The notes under the pieces were generated by a model. The model saw only the letters and a program-made list of their open reading frames with translations. It was not told the DNA's origin and did no database searches. DNA of 64,000 bases from assembly GCA_905250115.1 (NCBI GenBank), contig CAJNOI010000011.1, positions 301,705-365,704 on the forward strand, in the 5' to 3' direction. Position 1 is the first letter of the stretch. Each line of letters begins with the position of its first letter. Position numbers and translations under genes: made by a program. Of the stretch, positions 14,551-26,347 are shown piece after piece. The stretch comes from Adineta steineri. Taxonomy: Eukaryota; Rotifera; Eurotatoria; Adinetida; Adinetidae.

Positions 14551-16204
14551 ATTATAGAATTGATATAGATTCTAAAATAAAAAGTAGGTATAATTTTGTT
14601 ACAAAATATTTCGAACTATCTATTTATCTTTAGTAAGCGGTTAACATAAAAAAATATATGTATGACTGATACGATTATTTTGATTGAAATATCTTCATTA
14701 CCTGTGATCACTGATATAAAATTATGAATGATATTGATCATTATACGAAACGAGGGGTTATGTTTGAAAAAAAACGCAGGATTCACAAGCTAAAAGAGAG
14801 CAACCATTCGAATAGAAAGGTAATATTCGAAGATATAAAATGATAAACGTATTTTGTCGCACGCTCGGATTCTTTTTGCATATTTTACATAGTTACAACG
14901 ATACATGTAATAAAAAAAATATTCAAAAAGAAAATAGAATAGAAAGAAGAAAAGAACGAGAAAATCAAAACAAAATCCAATGGAAAATTAGATTCAACCA
15001 ATTTTGTTTTTAACCTTTAAAATCTTAACACTATCATAAATTATTCTTTATAGATTGTTTTTATATATGTATATATAAGATCGATAATAAAAAAAAGTGT
15101 TTTGTTTTTATGCATATTCTATTTAATGATTTTGTTATGTAGGCAGCTAATATTTTAAATGATATGTGTTTTGATAGATAAAATATTAATACAGGTAGGT
15201 ATTATAGAAACCTATTCGATTGATTAGTGTTACTATTTATATCGTTCGTATATCTATGATTAATGGGTTTCTATAAGATATTGATTTATTATTATTAGAT
15301 ATAAAAAAAAGGATTTTAAATACTTGATGAGTCCATTACAAAAAATCAGGTTATTGAGTCAAATAATCTTCCAAGGTTTTTTTTAAGCTAAGTCATAAAA
15401 ACTACGTTTTGTATTATAAAAATAATACTGGATACTATTTGTTATTAATGATAACATTTTGTTATACTAGATGTTAACTACAGTATAATCTTTGCTAATA
15501 AACATCCTTCCGCTATTATAAACTCTCAAATATAAACATATGGTTTTGATCTCTGTGCTATGATCTAACCGTTGTGTGATTGTTAGAAGAAAAAAATGAT
15601 ATCACAACACGAGTTAGCTTCGCAATAAATATCAATTGAAAAATAATTAATTCCAGAATCTTTCTTTTACATAACAAGATTTGGATCATTTTTACAAATG
15701 ATATATATACGTTACTAGATTAATAAATATTTCTCTTTAATTATCTCGAATTATTATCAGATTTCTATTTCTAATATTCATCTATAAATTTAGAAAATAA
15801 AACACAAGCTAATAAACTAAACTTCATTGTGAATAATTATTATCAAAAAAATGATGTCTTAATTAGTTCTATTAATAATAAAGATAATTTTGAATGTGAT
15901 ATGTCTTATTCATACATTAGTTTAAGAAAATCAATTATGATGTTGTCTTAAAAAAAGTTTATTATTTTACAAAAATTCTTCTAACAGTCATATTGCGCCA
16001 TCTTTCATTCTAATGTTCGATAATTTATACGAGCACTCCAATCAATCGTGTCTCTTTAATTAAATATTTATTTTATTGATTGAAAAATTGCCGTCAGTCA
16101 TGGATTAATACAGGATACAATACAAACGATGAATGATACACACATATCATATAAAAAATAAATAAACGAATAAATGTAAAAAAACAAACCATTAATTGGA
16201 AAAA
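14551..16204. other. Intergenic region between divergent genes
   Basis: 1.65 kb between the SLC4 start (minus) and the aminotransferase start (plus), so it probably holds both promoters. No ORF, repeat array or RNA gene was recognised. The sequence is almost entirely A/T-rich. Confidence 0.5.
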
Positions 16205-18162
16205 ATGACGAACTATTTAGACAGTTATAAAAGTATATTTCTTGATATAAAATTACGAGATTTTTTTACAATATTTTCGTTGATACGCAATGAAAAACGT
16301 CTTTCATCTTATAACATTTTAAATCAAAATTTAACTCAATTTTGGTTGGACAAAAATCATTTTACAAATCATTTTTATCTACCATTATTATGTGTTCGTA
16401 CTGGTTTCGATTTATTTTTACGTGTTAATCAATTTCCTGAACAAAGTGAAATAATTATGTCTGCAATAAATATTCCATCTATGATTACACTTGTGCAATA
16501 TCATAATCTAAAAGTTATACCATGTGATATTAATTTAGATACATTAAAAATCGATATAAATCACGTCAAACGTTTAATAACATCTAAAACTGTTGCTATT
16601 GTTTATGCACAAATATATGGAAGATGTGTTGATGTATCGGAATTAATTGATTTAGCATATGAAAAAAATCTTTATTTTATTGAAGATTGTGCAGAAAGTT
16701 TTGCAGGATTCTGCTCATGTTCATCGAAAGACAAAACGTAAGACGAATATTTTTATTTATTAGAAAAAAAGAGGAATACTTGATTAAAATGAAGTTTTTT
16801 AGAATATAACTAATGAATGACTAAGCACGAGATTAATAGATATCATGTCTTAACAGATCTATATAAATCTTTTTAAACTTACCTTCGTTTTTTTATTTAA
16901 GCCCATAAAACATTTTTCTTTCTATAAAAAGAAATGTGACTAGTTATGTTATTACATGATGCTTATGAGATAAGATCTTTTTTTAATCATATCATTTCTC
17001 ACGACATCATTATTAATTGAAGAAAATTATCCAATAACGACTTTTAGATGACACACATTTTCTAATTATAGGAATACTTTGTCTATTCTTGTTCTTCATT
17101 TTCAATAAGATATATCTTATTAAAATTGATATTAAAGAGAATATAAGATACTAATAGAGTTTAATACGTATTTCCTTGCAAATTAAAAATACTCATATAA
17201 TTCCAGTTTCTTTTTTCAAAAATTTTAAATATATATCAACAATATTAACTAGTCTAAATTGTATTAAAACAAGATTCTAATTTTTTTTCTTTAGTACGAA
17301 TCTCGATTTGTATTGTCCAACAAGGATTCAGAATAACAGTGAACCGACATGTTATATGGGTCATCCACGTTCTCATATAACTTTATATAGTTTTGGTGTT
17401 TTAAAATTCTGTACATCATTAGGTGGTGGCCTTGCTAAAATATCCGATTATAATTTATATAAAAAAATGTCTGAACTCTATGAAAAAGATCCTATTCAAA
17501 ATACTGAACAATATTATACAAATGTAAAAAAATATTTTTATTTATTTTGGTTATTAAATATTCCATATGTTATTAAACCATTAATGTCTATTATACGTTT
17601 ATTGAATTTAAATCATATGGAATTTGTTGTGAATCGTTTACGTGCATTTTCAAAGCCTCCACAACCTTCAGAATTATTTCTTTCATTACGTCGTCAACCA
17701 TGTCGTCCATTATTAGCTTTTCTCTATCATCGATTTCAAACATATGATTATGAACATTTACATAAACAAAAAGAAAATGCTTTCTATGTTATCAATAATT
17801 TAAAACAAATATCAACTCTACAATTTATTGGTATGAATTGTCAATTAAAAAATTTTTGGTTATTTCCTATATTAGTTTCTAAACCTGATTTATTTGTTAA
17901 AATTTTATCAAAATATCATATTGATGCATATCGTGGTACAACACAATTAAATGTTATTACAAAACAATTACTTGATGCAGATAATTTACCGATAAGTATA
18001 GATGATCATCATAAATGTCCAAATGCAGAATATTTAATTGATCATGTTATTTATTTACCTGTACATTGTTATGTACCAAAATATGTTTTAAAACAATTAA
18101 TTGATATTGTTAATAGAACAGCTCAAGAAATTGAACAATATCATTTAAGATCAAAATTATAA
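16205..18162 (+). CDS. DegT/DnrJ/EryC1-type PLP-dependent aminotransferase-like protein
   Basis: Two exons, 16205..16737 and 17295..18162, join in frame to 466 residues; the intron is 557 nt. The fold-type I PLP layout is visible: an IYGRCVDVSEL segment, then IEDCAESFAGF with the expected PLP-ring Asp near residue 161, then GHPRSHITLYSFGVLKFC with a candidate Schiff-base Lys near residue 215, and a small Gly run TSLGGGLAKI. These are features of sugar aminotransferases that act on nucleotide-linked keto-sugars (family knowledge). A hydrophobic segment near FWLLNIPYVIKPL may be membrane-associated. I start at the ATG at 16205 rather than the in-frame TTG at 16196. The family is mostly microbial, so horizontal origin is possible but untested. 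The substrate cannot be told from sequence. Confidence 0.78.
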
Positions 18163-19213
18163 TCCACTATTTTTTTATTTTTAAATTCTTCCACATTCTT
18201 TTTCTTTTTTTGAAGTGAAGATCATGTTTTTTTTATTATTATTATTATTATTGATCGCTTTGACTATACATATATGGGATTAGAAGAAGGTGCTTTCTTT
18301 TTTCAAAATATAAAACATTGCTGTTTAAACTGTGATAAAAATTGTCGAATCTGATAAATTTTTATTGTATAATTTTCCAACTATTTCTTTTGTTTATAAT
18401 GTATTTTGGGAATATGTTATCTATAAAGAGAATAAACGAGAACGAAAACTTTAATTAATGTTAATATACAATCATGTCTTTATAACATGCAAGCAATACA
18501 ATGAATGCATGATACTGTATGACCTCTTGGATATACTAATGAAGTAAATGTTAGATTAGATATTATTATAAGTAAACTTTAAGAAAAGGACAATAGACTT
18601 ATAATGAAATATATGATCTTAATTGTTTTTATTCAAACGTATTGGAGCTGAAACATGCTTACTTTGGAGTTATTATATGTCTTCATTTTGCATCAACTCT
18701 AATACCCTCCTCTCCCTCATAATAAAAGGCTCCGGGTCTTCTATTATGATCCGTCAAACTTTTGAAATTTTCATTCATTTCTGCTGACGAAAACATAAAA
18801 TCAGTATAGAACGATCTCTCCAGGGGATCTTCTATTATGAGGTGGGCGGAGTTTACAATAAACTGATGGAATTGAATAGAATAAATATAATCGATGTACT
18901 ATGAATGATTTATTTAAACTAGAATGTTATTGCTTTCCGAATAGATTATAATGAGAAAATATTATTTATATATTCACGAACATCTGTCTGGAAATTTTTA
19001 ATGAAAAATATTAGTTGTATAAAATTGAACTTTTGAATTTGTAATTGAAGTAAATAAATATTTGAAAATGCCGCTAGGTTTTTATTATAAATCGAACTAG
19101 ATAATATGGAAAAATAGACATAATAAAAGTAAAAGGAATCAATCTATAACCATCACCACAACAAGAGAAAAAATAAAAAAAAGAATAACAAACGATGAGA
19201 TTAAAATTGTTAA
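18163..19213. other. Intergenic region between convergent genes
   Basis: The 3' flanks of the plus-strand aminotransferase and the minus-strand AACS gene meet here. A (TTA)n tract at about 18231-18252 and a candidate inverted-repeat element at 18708-18850 are the only structures seen. Confidence 0.55.
18708..18850. mobile_element. Candidate MITE-like inverted-repeat element
   Basis: The left end (about 18708-18738) reads CTCCTCTCCCTCATAATA then AAAGGCTCC. The reverse complement of the right end (about 18814-18850) reads CTCCGCCCACCTCATAATA then GAAGATCCC. The two ends match imperfectly over about 30 bp and enclose about 80 bp, which also contains another ATTATGATCC copy. It has no coding capacity. 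I could not define a target-site duplication, so a foldback element or chance similarity remains possible. Confidence 0.35.
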
Positions 19214-22200
19214 TTACCATTTACTTAATTCAGGTATATTTCGATAATAATCAAGACAATTTGGATTAGCTAATGAACCTGTTGCATGCATTGGTTGACC
19301 TTCAATTATACGACGAATAGGTACTTCAACTTTTTTCATATTAATTGTATACTAAAATAAAATCAAGGACAATATTGCAATATAATTTTCAATTCTTAAA
19401 TCTTTTGCGCAGTTTATATGAGTTTAAAAAGTATAAATAATTGATGTTCTTGAATTTTATATTTTTAGAAAGTACTAATTTTGTAGATTAAGAATCTTAA
19501 CATCACTGTAATAATCAGCTTTTATACATCAACAAAATCTTATGTTAATTATGAAGTATGCACTTTCGTGGATTAATTTTTTAATAGAAATATTCTTAAG
19601 TATTTTAATTATTTACTAATTTCAAGACATGCCAGAAGCAGATTTCTAAATTTTTGCATTATTTATCTAATATAATTTTTAAAGAAAGTTTTACTCAACT
19701 GATTAATTAATAGTAAATAACTATCATATACATCAATGTGAAAATATGTACTCATTTTTTTTTCTAATAAAATCTTGATAAATTTATCTCTAACTTCAAT
19801 CATTAATAAAATTAGGTTATATGAATAAATAACTATGCATTAAGGGAATAAAAATGAAATATAACTATTTTCACTTGAGAGAATTATTTAGAATATTATA
19901 TTTACCGGAATTTCTGGAACTTGTATAATAATTTCTGGAACATGTCTTGCTGACAATTGTTGTCGTATAGCTGTTTTAATTCGATCAACAAGTGATTTTT
20001 CCAAATGATCGACGTCGTTTGGTAACTAAAATTCAAAAAAAACATTAAAGAAATTAATCAATTATAGTATAATTAATTCTCTGTTTGTAATATTTATTTC
20101 ATTAGTTAAGTACACATAACACCCACATATTTTATGTCAAAATGATTGTCTTATTCGCGTTTACTAGTCATTTCATGTCGCATTGATGACTTACACTAAT
20201 TGGAATTGAAAGAACAAGTGACTGTCAAAAATATATAGATAATTCATTTTCTTTTTTTTGTAGTAGAATATAACTTGATTCTTTTTGGCAAAGTGAAACC
20301 ATTTTTTCAATTATAAAATCAAAGTATATCTTATACTGAAACGATGGTAATCATGACGTTTTTAAAACGGTAAATGTATTTTCTTGATATATATATATAT
20401 CGCTAGAAGTTTTGCCCAGAAGAAATAGTCAGAATTTGAAAAAACTTTGTCATAATCTATATTTATTAAAACATTTTAAATTTATCGAATCACTTTTATT
20501 GCGAAGTTTTTTTAGTAGAATAAGTATACTAATTAAATTTCTGTTTTTTTCATTATGAAGATTATATAGTTAATAAAGCACAGATTTTGTATTTATATTT
20601 TTTAAGAAATAACTTTTTTGACTTCAACATGTCATTTAGTAATTTTCTATTCAAGAATTTATTTCTCATATCTATATTAGCATAAAAAACTCGTTAACCA
20701 TTATATCCATTGATCTTGAAGGTTTGTTGTTTGGTTGGTTTATGTCTGTTAGGAAATGCAAGCAAACAATTATCGTTGATCTTAACAGTCAATTACTTTT
20801 TTTTCTATATTATATGAAAATATCATCATTTTTCTCATGTTTTTTGTTACTAAAATAGAACTATAAGTCTCTTACTGAATATACCTTTTACTATCAATTA
20901 GTAATGATAAACGCATAGTATCCACTCGAATAACAAATAAATCTATGTAAAAATGATTAGGTTTTCTAAATTGAGCGAGAATAGCTTCAAGCTATATCTA
21001 CATTTCTTGTTCTCTCTATAGTAGTGTAACAATAAAAAAAAAAGAGAAAATCAATGAGCATTTTGTAATTATTTACTTCGACATTTAGTTTCGTATTAAC
21101 GTCATGTTATTTTTTTCTATTCTACATAAAATCAAGCAGAATAAGTGCAATTAAGTCTTGTTTAGTTATGTTTATTCATGCTTGATTCTATTCGTATTGA
21201 ACAACATTTAAAGTTTATAGTTTCTTTTTTCTCTTATTTTTTTTCTCTCTAAACCAATCATCGAAGCAATTCTCTGTCTCTCTCTTAACACTTCCGTCTG
21301 ATTAACTACACTATAAAACTTTCTGTCTCAATGAGACAACAAATTTTTAATTGGATAGTATAGAAGAAAGTTAGTTTTTTAATCGATATATTATTTCTGA
21401 TAAGTAAACCGTAAGAATAAATCTAGATAGTTGTTTCTTTTTTTTTAATAATAAGTACTATTTTCTCTAGAATACATGATAAATATTTATTTAATATGCT
21501 AATGATCTAGTCAATATTTTAGCTAGAAAATAATATAATTACTTCTAATTAATTATTTGAATTAGAAAGATATTATGTAAAAATTATTCTACATTTGATT
21601 TATATACATATATATTGTTCTAGGAAATCTATGATTAAATTCTAAAATATAACTCCAGAAGGAATAGTCTTTAGTACTCAGTTGCCTTTTTGTAATAGAG
21701 GTACGGATTTGGAAGAATGATTCGTATCGGATCTGTAAGTTTTGGATTTAATATACATGTTTCTCATAATAATAGAGACTATTCAATCATATTTTTTTCT
21801 TATTTAGAAAAAAAACATGAGAATTTTTCAATACATAAATATATAACAATCAATCATTAGAATTTATTTATCATTTATTCGTTTTTTTNNNNNNNNNNNN
21901 NNNNNNNNNNNNNNNNNNNNNNNNNNNNNNNNNNNNNNNNNNNNNNNNNNNNNNNNNNNNNNNNNNNNNNNNNNNNNNNNNNNNNNNNGAGTAGATGAGA
22001 TTCATTTCCTGAAGAGTTTTGACGATATGTTAGCTTCCTTAGTCTAATTGTTACTACTAAAGTAGGAGTTATATTCATCGACAGATTTTCTTTTCTTTTC
22101 ATAAATACGTGTTGAAAATAAGAAACTAAGTTATTTTCTACTTTAGAATGAACAATACGTGCATTTTTATCCTGTTATTTGTCGCACTTGTTTCATGTGC

Positions 22201-25200
22201 ATTATCATCCTATCTTGATATTCCACCACCACCTGAAAGACCGGCTCGTTTTAAAACCAAAGAACAAATTGAAACTTATCTTAAAGCTGTTAAAGATTAT
22301 TATGATGCATTTAAAATAAAACTCGTTCGTCGAGAAAATTCTTATCGTGATTATTATTCACGTTTAGACAAACTACCAAATGAAGATAGTAATGGCATAG
22401 ATGATGATGGCGAAGATGAAACAAGTTATTATTTCAATCAATCTCCATTAAATTCTCTTATTCAACGACGACGACGATATAGAATTAAGCGTTTGATGAA
22501 TATTTAAGAAAGAAGAAAAAATAATTTTTGTATGATTAAAAATAAACACAAAATAAAAGTTTTATTTGTTCATGGTAATTCTATCTAGTTAAAAACACAT
22601 CTCTCTTTTATATTATTCGATTGATCAAACATTACGTTTCCGAATAAAGAATAAATATTCGTCATGTTTTTTTTGTTTTTCTTTTCTCTCTTATTTTGTT
22701 AACTTACTTTAACAAAAAGTATAACACGTTCATCATCAGTTGTAGGATTACGTTGTGCTACACATAAACTATCAAGAATTTCGCCATTAAATTGATCGAC
22801 AATAGAATAGATTTCAGCTGAACCAAAACGTATACCATTAGGATTAAGAGTACCATCACTAAATATAATAATTTAAATTTTGCAACAAAAAACAAACAAT
22901 AGTTTAAATGAAAACAACCTTCGGCCAAGCATAACAATGCCTCGTGTAACTGAATTAATAAGACAAAAATCAGAATGATTCCAGACACCTTTATAAATAA
23001 TAAAAGCTTTAATAATAAAAGAAAGCAAAGAAAAGAAGCAAACCAGGATATTTATCGAAATAAGCTCGATGATATTTTTCACCATTTGGATCATTCCAAA
23101 ATGAAACCGGCATTGAAGGAAATGGTTTCGTACAAACAAGTTCACCACTATCATTTTCTAACTTTTTTCCTGAAAAAAATTATCAAATTTATTTTTCAAG
23201 AAACAAAATCTAAATTAATTCTATACCATCTTCTGACCAACATTCAATAGCCATAGCTAAATGTGGAGATTGTATTTCTCCTCGATGCACATCTAATGTT
23301 GGATTAACACCAGCAAAACATGAACTAATAGAAATATAATGAAAAAAAAACAATTGTTTTTTTTTTGTGATAGAAAAATCAAATATTCTATACATGATAT
23401 CCGTTCCACCAGTGATTGAACCTAATAGAACATTTGTTTTAATATTCGTATAAACATAATCAAATATTCGACTATGTAATGGTGAACCAGTTGATAAAAT
23501 TGTATGAACACTTTCAAGTTTATTATGTGTACATGGAGATATTTGATGTTCTTCTAATGTTGCTAAATAACGTGCACTACAACCGAATATAGTTATTCTA
23601 AATAGAAATAAAATTTATTTGGTTAAAAATTTTCTTTTAATCGTTTCGAACTATATGAAATATCACGATTGGGTTATTTGATCTGTATCATTAGTAGAAA
23701 TATAAATCGTCTAGATTGAATTATCATAGACATTCATATTTACATTAGTTATTTTTGTGATAATTAGATAATGGAGAAGTATGAAAAGAATTTTTATCCT
23801 AGTGCCTTGATCGAAATATCATGTTAGACTGAAATGATAAATGATTGTTATTAGAAGAAGAGTAGATCAGTCAAATTTAACACTTTTCGTACTCTTACTT
23901 ATAAGGCTGTCGCGAATCTTTTAAGATCAGACGGGAGGATCATCTTCCCAGAACACGACAGGCCTCTTAACACATTATCAAGTCAATCGTTTTGAGTTGG
24001 AAATTACATGAAATATTAGAAATAGTATTTGCACTCATAGTTCTTCGATCTAACGAGGGTACAAAAAAACCTTTCATTTTATTTAGTAACATTTTAAATC
24101 GTAAGGATACTCATTCTATTAGAATTCCTGTACGGATGTTGCCTTCATTTACTACATTCAGTGACATAAAGCACTATGTTCTATCGTAGGTTATGACTTT
24201 TTGCTAGTATGATTTCCATTGCTTAAAATGAAGAACTTTGAATGTTATCTTTTAATGTTCTAATCTTTTATATCTATCGTAAGAATTTCTTATCTGAATA
24301 CTCTGTTTTTCATAACACTTTAAATTAACTAACAACACAAGCATTTTCATTATGAAAATATTATTTAAAAACTATACCCAATTTCATCTGCTAAATCCCA
24401 AAGTCGATAATAATCAGGTACAATCGGTGAACCATCGTAGAGAACAATGGGTGTACCAAGTGCAATTGATGAAATTAACTAAATAAAATTTTTGATTTAA
24501 TTTTTCATAAAAAAATAATCTTTCATTACCCAATTCCACATCATCCAAGAAACAGCTAAAAAATTTAAATTTGGTATTTAGAAAAAAGAAAATTTATCTT
24601 TTACCAGTAAAATAAAATAAAATATCTCCATCTTTCATATTACTCTGTAATCGATGTTCTTTTAGATGATTTAATAATGTTCCACCATGTCCATGAACAA
24701 TACATTTTGGTGCACCAGTTGTGCCAGATGAGTACATGTAAACACATCAAAGAAAAATGATAAAGATACGATAAATAGAATATAAGAATACTTATAATAA
24801 ATAATGGATGATTGAATGGAACTTGTTCAAATTCCAATGGAATATTTTTATCAGCAGGCATCGAAAGAAATTCATCAATTGGTAGACTAAAATTTATCTT
24901 TTTATGAAAAAAATCTAATATAAATACGAATGAAAAACCTGTTTGGAATTTCACTAAGATCCATTGAATAATCAGATACAAATGGAATAACAACGACATA
25001 TTTTAATGATGGTAATGCTAAAAAAATAAAGAAAAAAAATCATAATTTCTATCTAAATTATTTATTTTACCAAGTACACTATCTTTCAGTTTAACTAATG
25101 AATCATGAGTTTTTCGATTATAAACAACAGCATTACAACCAAACATAACTTTAGGTTCAATCTGGCTGAAACGTTCAGTTACACCCTAGAAATTCAAAAT

Positions 25201-26168
25201 TTATTCATTTCGTAAAGATATTTTATATGTTCATACAAGTACGCCAAAATCTGCTGCTGCAGAACTAAATATTGCACCAAGACTAGCTGTTGCTAAACAG
25301 ATAATTAGTGCTTCAGGACAATTTGGAAGATAGACTATAAGAATAAGATACGTATTATATATACATATAATTAAATTCTTATGAATTTATAATTACCTAC
25401 AACACGATCACCAACTGTAACACCAACATGTTGAAGTGCTGCACGATAACGACGTACATTTTCATTTAATTCAGCAAATGTCATTTTCTTTACTGTTGAA
25501 TTTCCTTCACCTATAAAATTAATCAATAATAAAAATCATATAACATTATTTCTATAATCAATTATTTGCAAAAAAATTATGTCAGATCCGTCATCTATGA
25601 TTATAAGCTGATCGATTAAATATCGAGTGTGTTATGGAAAAAATTAGATTTACCTTTTCTAATCATACAACTATTTTAGAAAGCTAAAATTTTTCTATTT
25701 TTTGTATTTAACTGATAGAAAATATATTGACTTACTACAAGAATAAATGGCGACTCGATCATCATTAAAACGAAGTAAATTTTCAGCATAATTTAATCGT
25801 GCACCGACAAACCAACGTGGAATTTCATTCATTTTCTTTTTTTCTTCTAATACCTAGATTAATTATAATTATTAAATATACTTAGAAAACAAAGATAATG
25901 CATGATGAACATACTTGTTCGAACGGTACTGAATACTTAATGTCGCTATAAATCCAAAATTCTTCCCAAAATTCCGAAATATTATTTATTGACCATTCAT
26001 GCAAATCCCAATAGGATTCTAAGTTTAGCAAATATATTCATATATATCATATTCGAAAAAAAATTTCTCTATACCCAATTGAACCCGATATTTATTCGTA
26101 ATAATATTCCGAAAATCATCAATATTTGTATGAGCGCCTGAAGGCGGTGACCAAAGTTTATGAGACAT
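19214..26168 (-). CDS. AACS: Acetoacetyl-CoA synthetase
   Basis: Cytosolic ligase making acetoacetyl-CoA from acetoacetate, ATP and CoA, feeding ketone carbon into lipid synthesis. Exons: 26168..26075, 26018..25915, 25853..25736, 25510..25397, 25334..25237, 25185..25071, 25017..24939, 24886..24796, 24737..24605, 24555..24530, 24478..24378, 23597..23394, 23324..23227, 23169..23044, 22988..22919, 22858..22708, 20025..19906, 19351..19214. They total 659 residues; vertebrate AACS is about 670. Motifs: [25 protein letters not shown], the P-loop [42 protein letters not shown] and the C-terminal RNIPEL. The 24738-24795 intron is AT-AC. A 26-nt microexon encodes AVSWMMWNW. The 2.7-kb intron 20026-22707 holds an opposite-strand gene and an assembly gap. 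A 3' splice site abuts the ATG. Confidence 0.96.
21889..21988. other. Assembly gap (100 N)
   Basis: Exactly 100 N, the usual placeholder for a scaffold join of unknown length. It lies inside the AACS intron, 160 bp upstream of the nested plus-strand gene, so upstream exons or promoter of that gene could be missing. Confidence 0.98.
22148..22507 (+). CDS. Secreted neuropeptide F/NPY-like precursor, apparently without the amidation signal
   Basis: 119 residues with no intron. The N-terminal signal peptide [20 protein letters not shown] is followed at once by a PP-fold-like segment: a Pro run ([11 protein letters not shown]), then an amphipathic helix [19 protein letters not shown]. This resembles the invertebrate neuropeptide F pattern of Pro-rich turn, YLKAL-type helix and YY pair. 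Where neuropeptide F has an Arg-Pro-Arg-Phe-Gly ending before a dibasic site, this protein has KIKLV then RR, so the glycine amide donor is absent. The rest is acidic (DDDGEDE) and ends with a basic RRRRYRIKR patch. The ATG follows a 3' splice site by 1 nt, and AATAAA lies near 22540. It is nested antisense in an AACS intron. If the PP-fold reading is wrong, it is simply an unknown secreted peptide. Confidence 0.6.
   Translation: MNNTCIFILLFVALVSCALSSYLDIPPPPERPARFKTKEQIETYLKAVKDYYDAFKIKLVRRENSYRDYYSRLDKLPNEDSNGIDDDGEDETSYYFNQSPLNSLIQRRRRYRIKRLMNI
23598..24377 (-). other. AACS intron with a palindromic segment
   Basis: 780-nt intron between AACS exons 11 and 12. The plus-strand ORF at 23992-24189 has no recognisable content. 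A compact nested palindrome at 23899-23969 is listed separately. Confidence 0.6.
23899..23969. repeat. Nested palindrome / short foldback element
   Basis: The outer arms TAAGGCTGTCGCG (left) and the reverse complement of CACGACAGGCCTCTTA (right) pair imperfectly. Inside them lies a near-perfect palindrome GGGAGGATCATCTTCCC. It is GC-richer than the surrounding intron. It could be a minimal foldback transposon remnant or a structured RNA element. No target-site duplication is clear. Confidence 0.35.
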
Positions 26169-26291
26169 CTAAATCAGTAAAACAACATGCAATAATAATC
26201 AATCTAATTTTTGTCGAATGTAATAGAAAAAAGGAAAAGAAAACAACAAATAAATGAATTAGTTAAGACAAAGACAAAGGTGCACATCACA

Positions 26292-26324
<33 letters not shown>

Positions 26325-26347
26325 GCATATAATTAAAGTCAACTATG
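26169..26347 (-). other. TMEM35-AACS intergenic spacer with (TA)n microsatellite
   Basis: 179-bp spacer between two same-strand genes. It holds a (TA)n run at 26292-26324 with one interruption, and ends in TTTACTGATTTAG placed directly before the AACS ATG. No AATAAA was seen on the minus strand. Confidence 0.7.

Larger units (their letters stand above)
20026..22707 (-). other. Large AACS intron hosting a nested gene
   Basis: This intron is far longer than its neighbours. It holds the plus-strand neuropeptide F-like gene at 22148-22507 and the gap at 21889-21988. The remaining ~2 kb (20026-21888) is AT-rich with no ORF or repeat that I can support. Confidence 0.7.

Noticed and set aside
16196-16204. 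TTG as start of the aminotransferase
   Set aside because: An in-frame ATG three codons later is the normal eukaryotic start.
16738-17294. Aminotransferase as a broken gene with a frameshift
   Set aside because: A GTAAGA donor and a TTTCTTTAG acceptor join the two ORFs exactly in frame, so an ordinary intron explains the break.
23992-24189. 65-residue plus-strand ORF in an AACS intron
   Set aside because: No signal peptide or domain; codon pattern not distinguishable from intron sequence.
24738-24795. GT...CA splice for this AACS intron
   Set aside because: It would add one Ile to the P-loop and needs an unknown splice class; AT-AC gives the exact family sequence with a known class.
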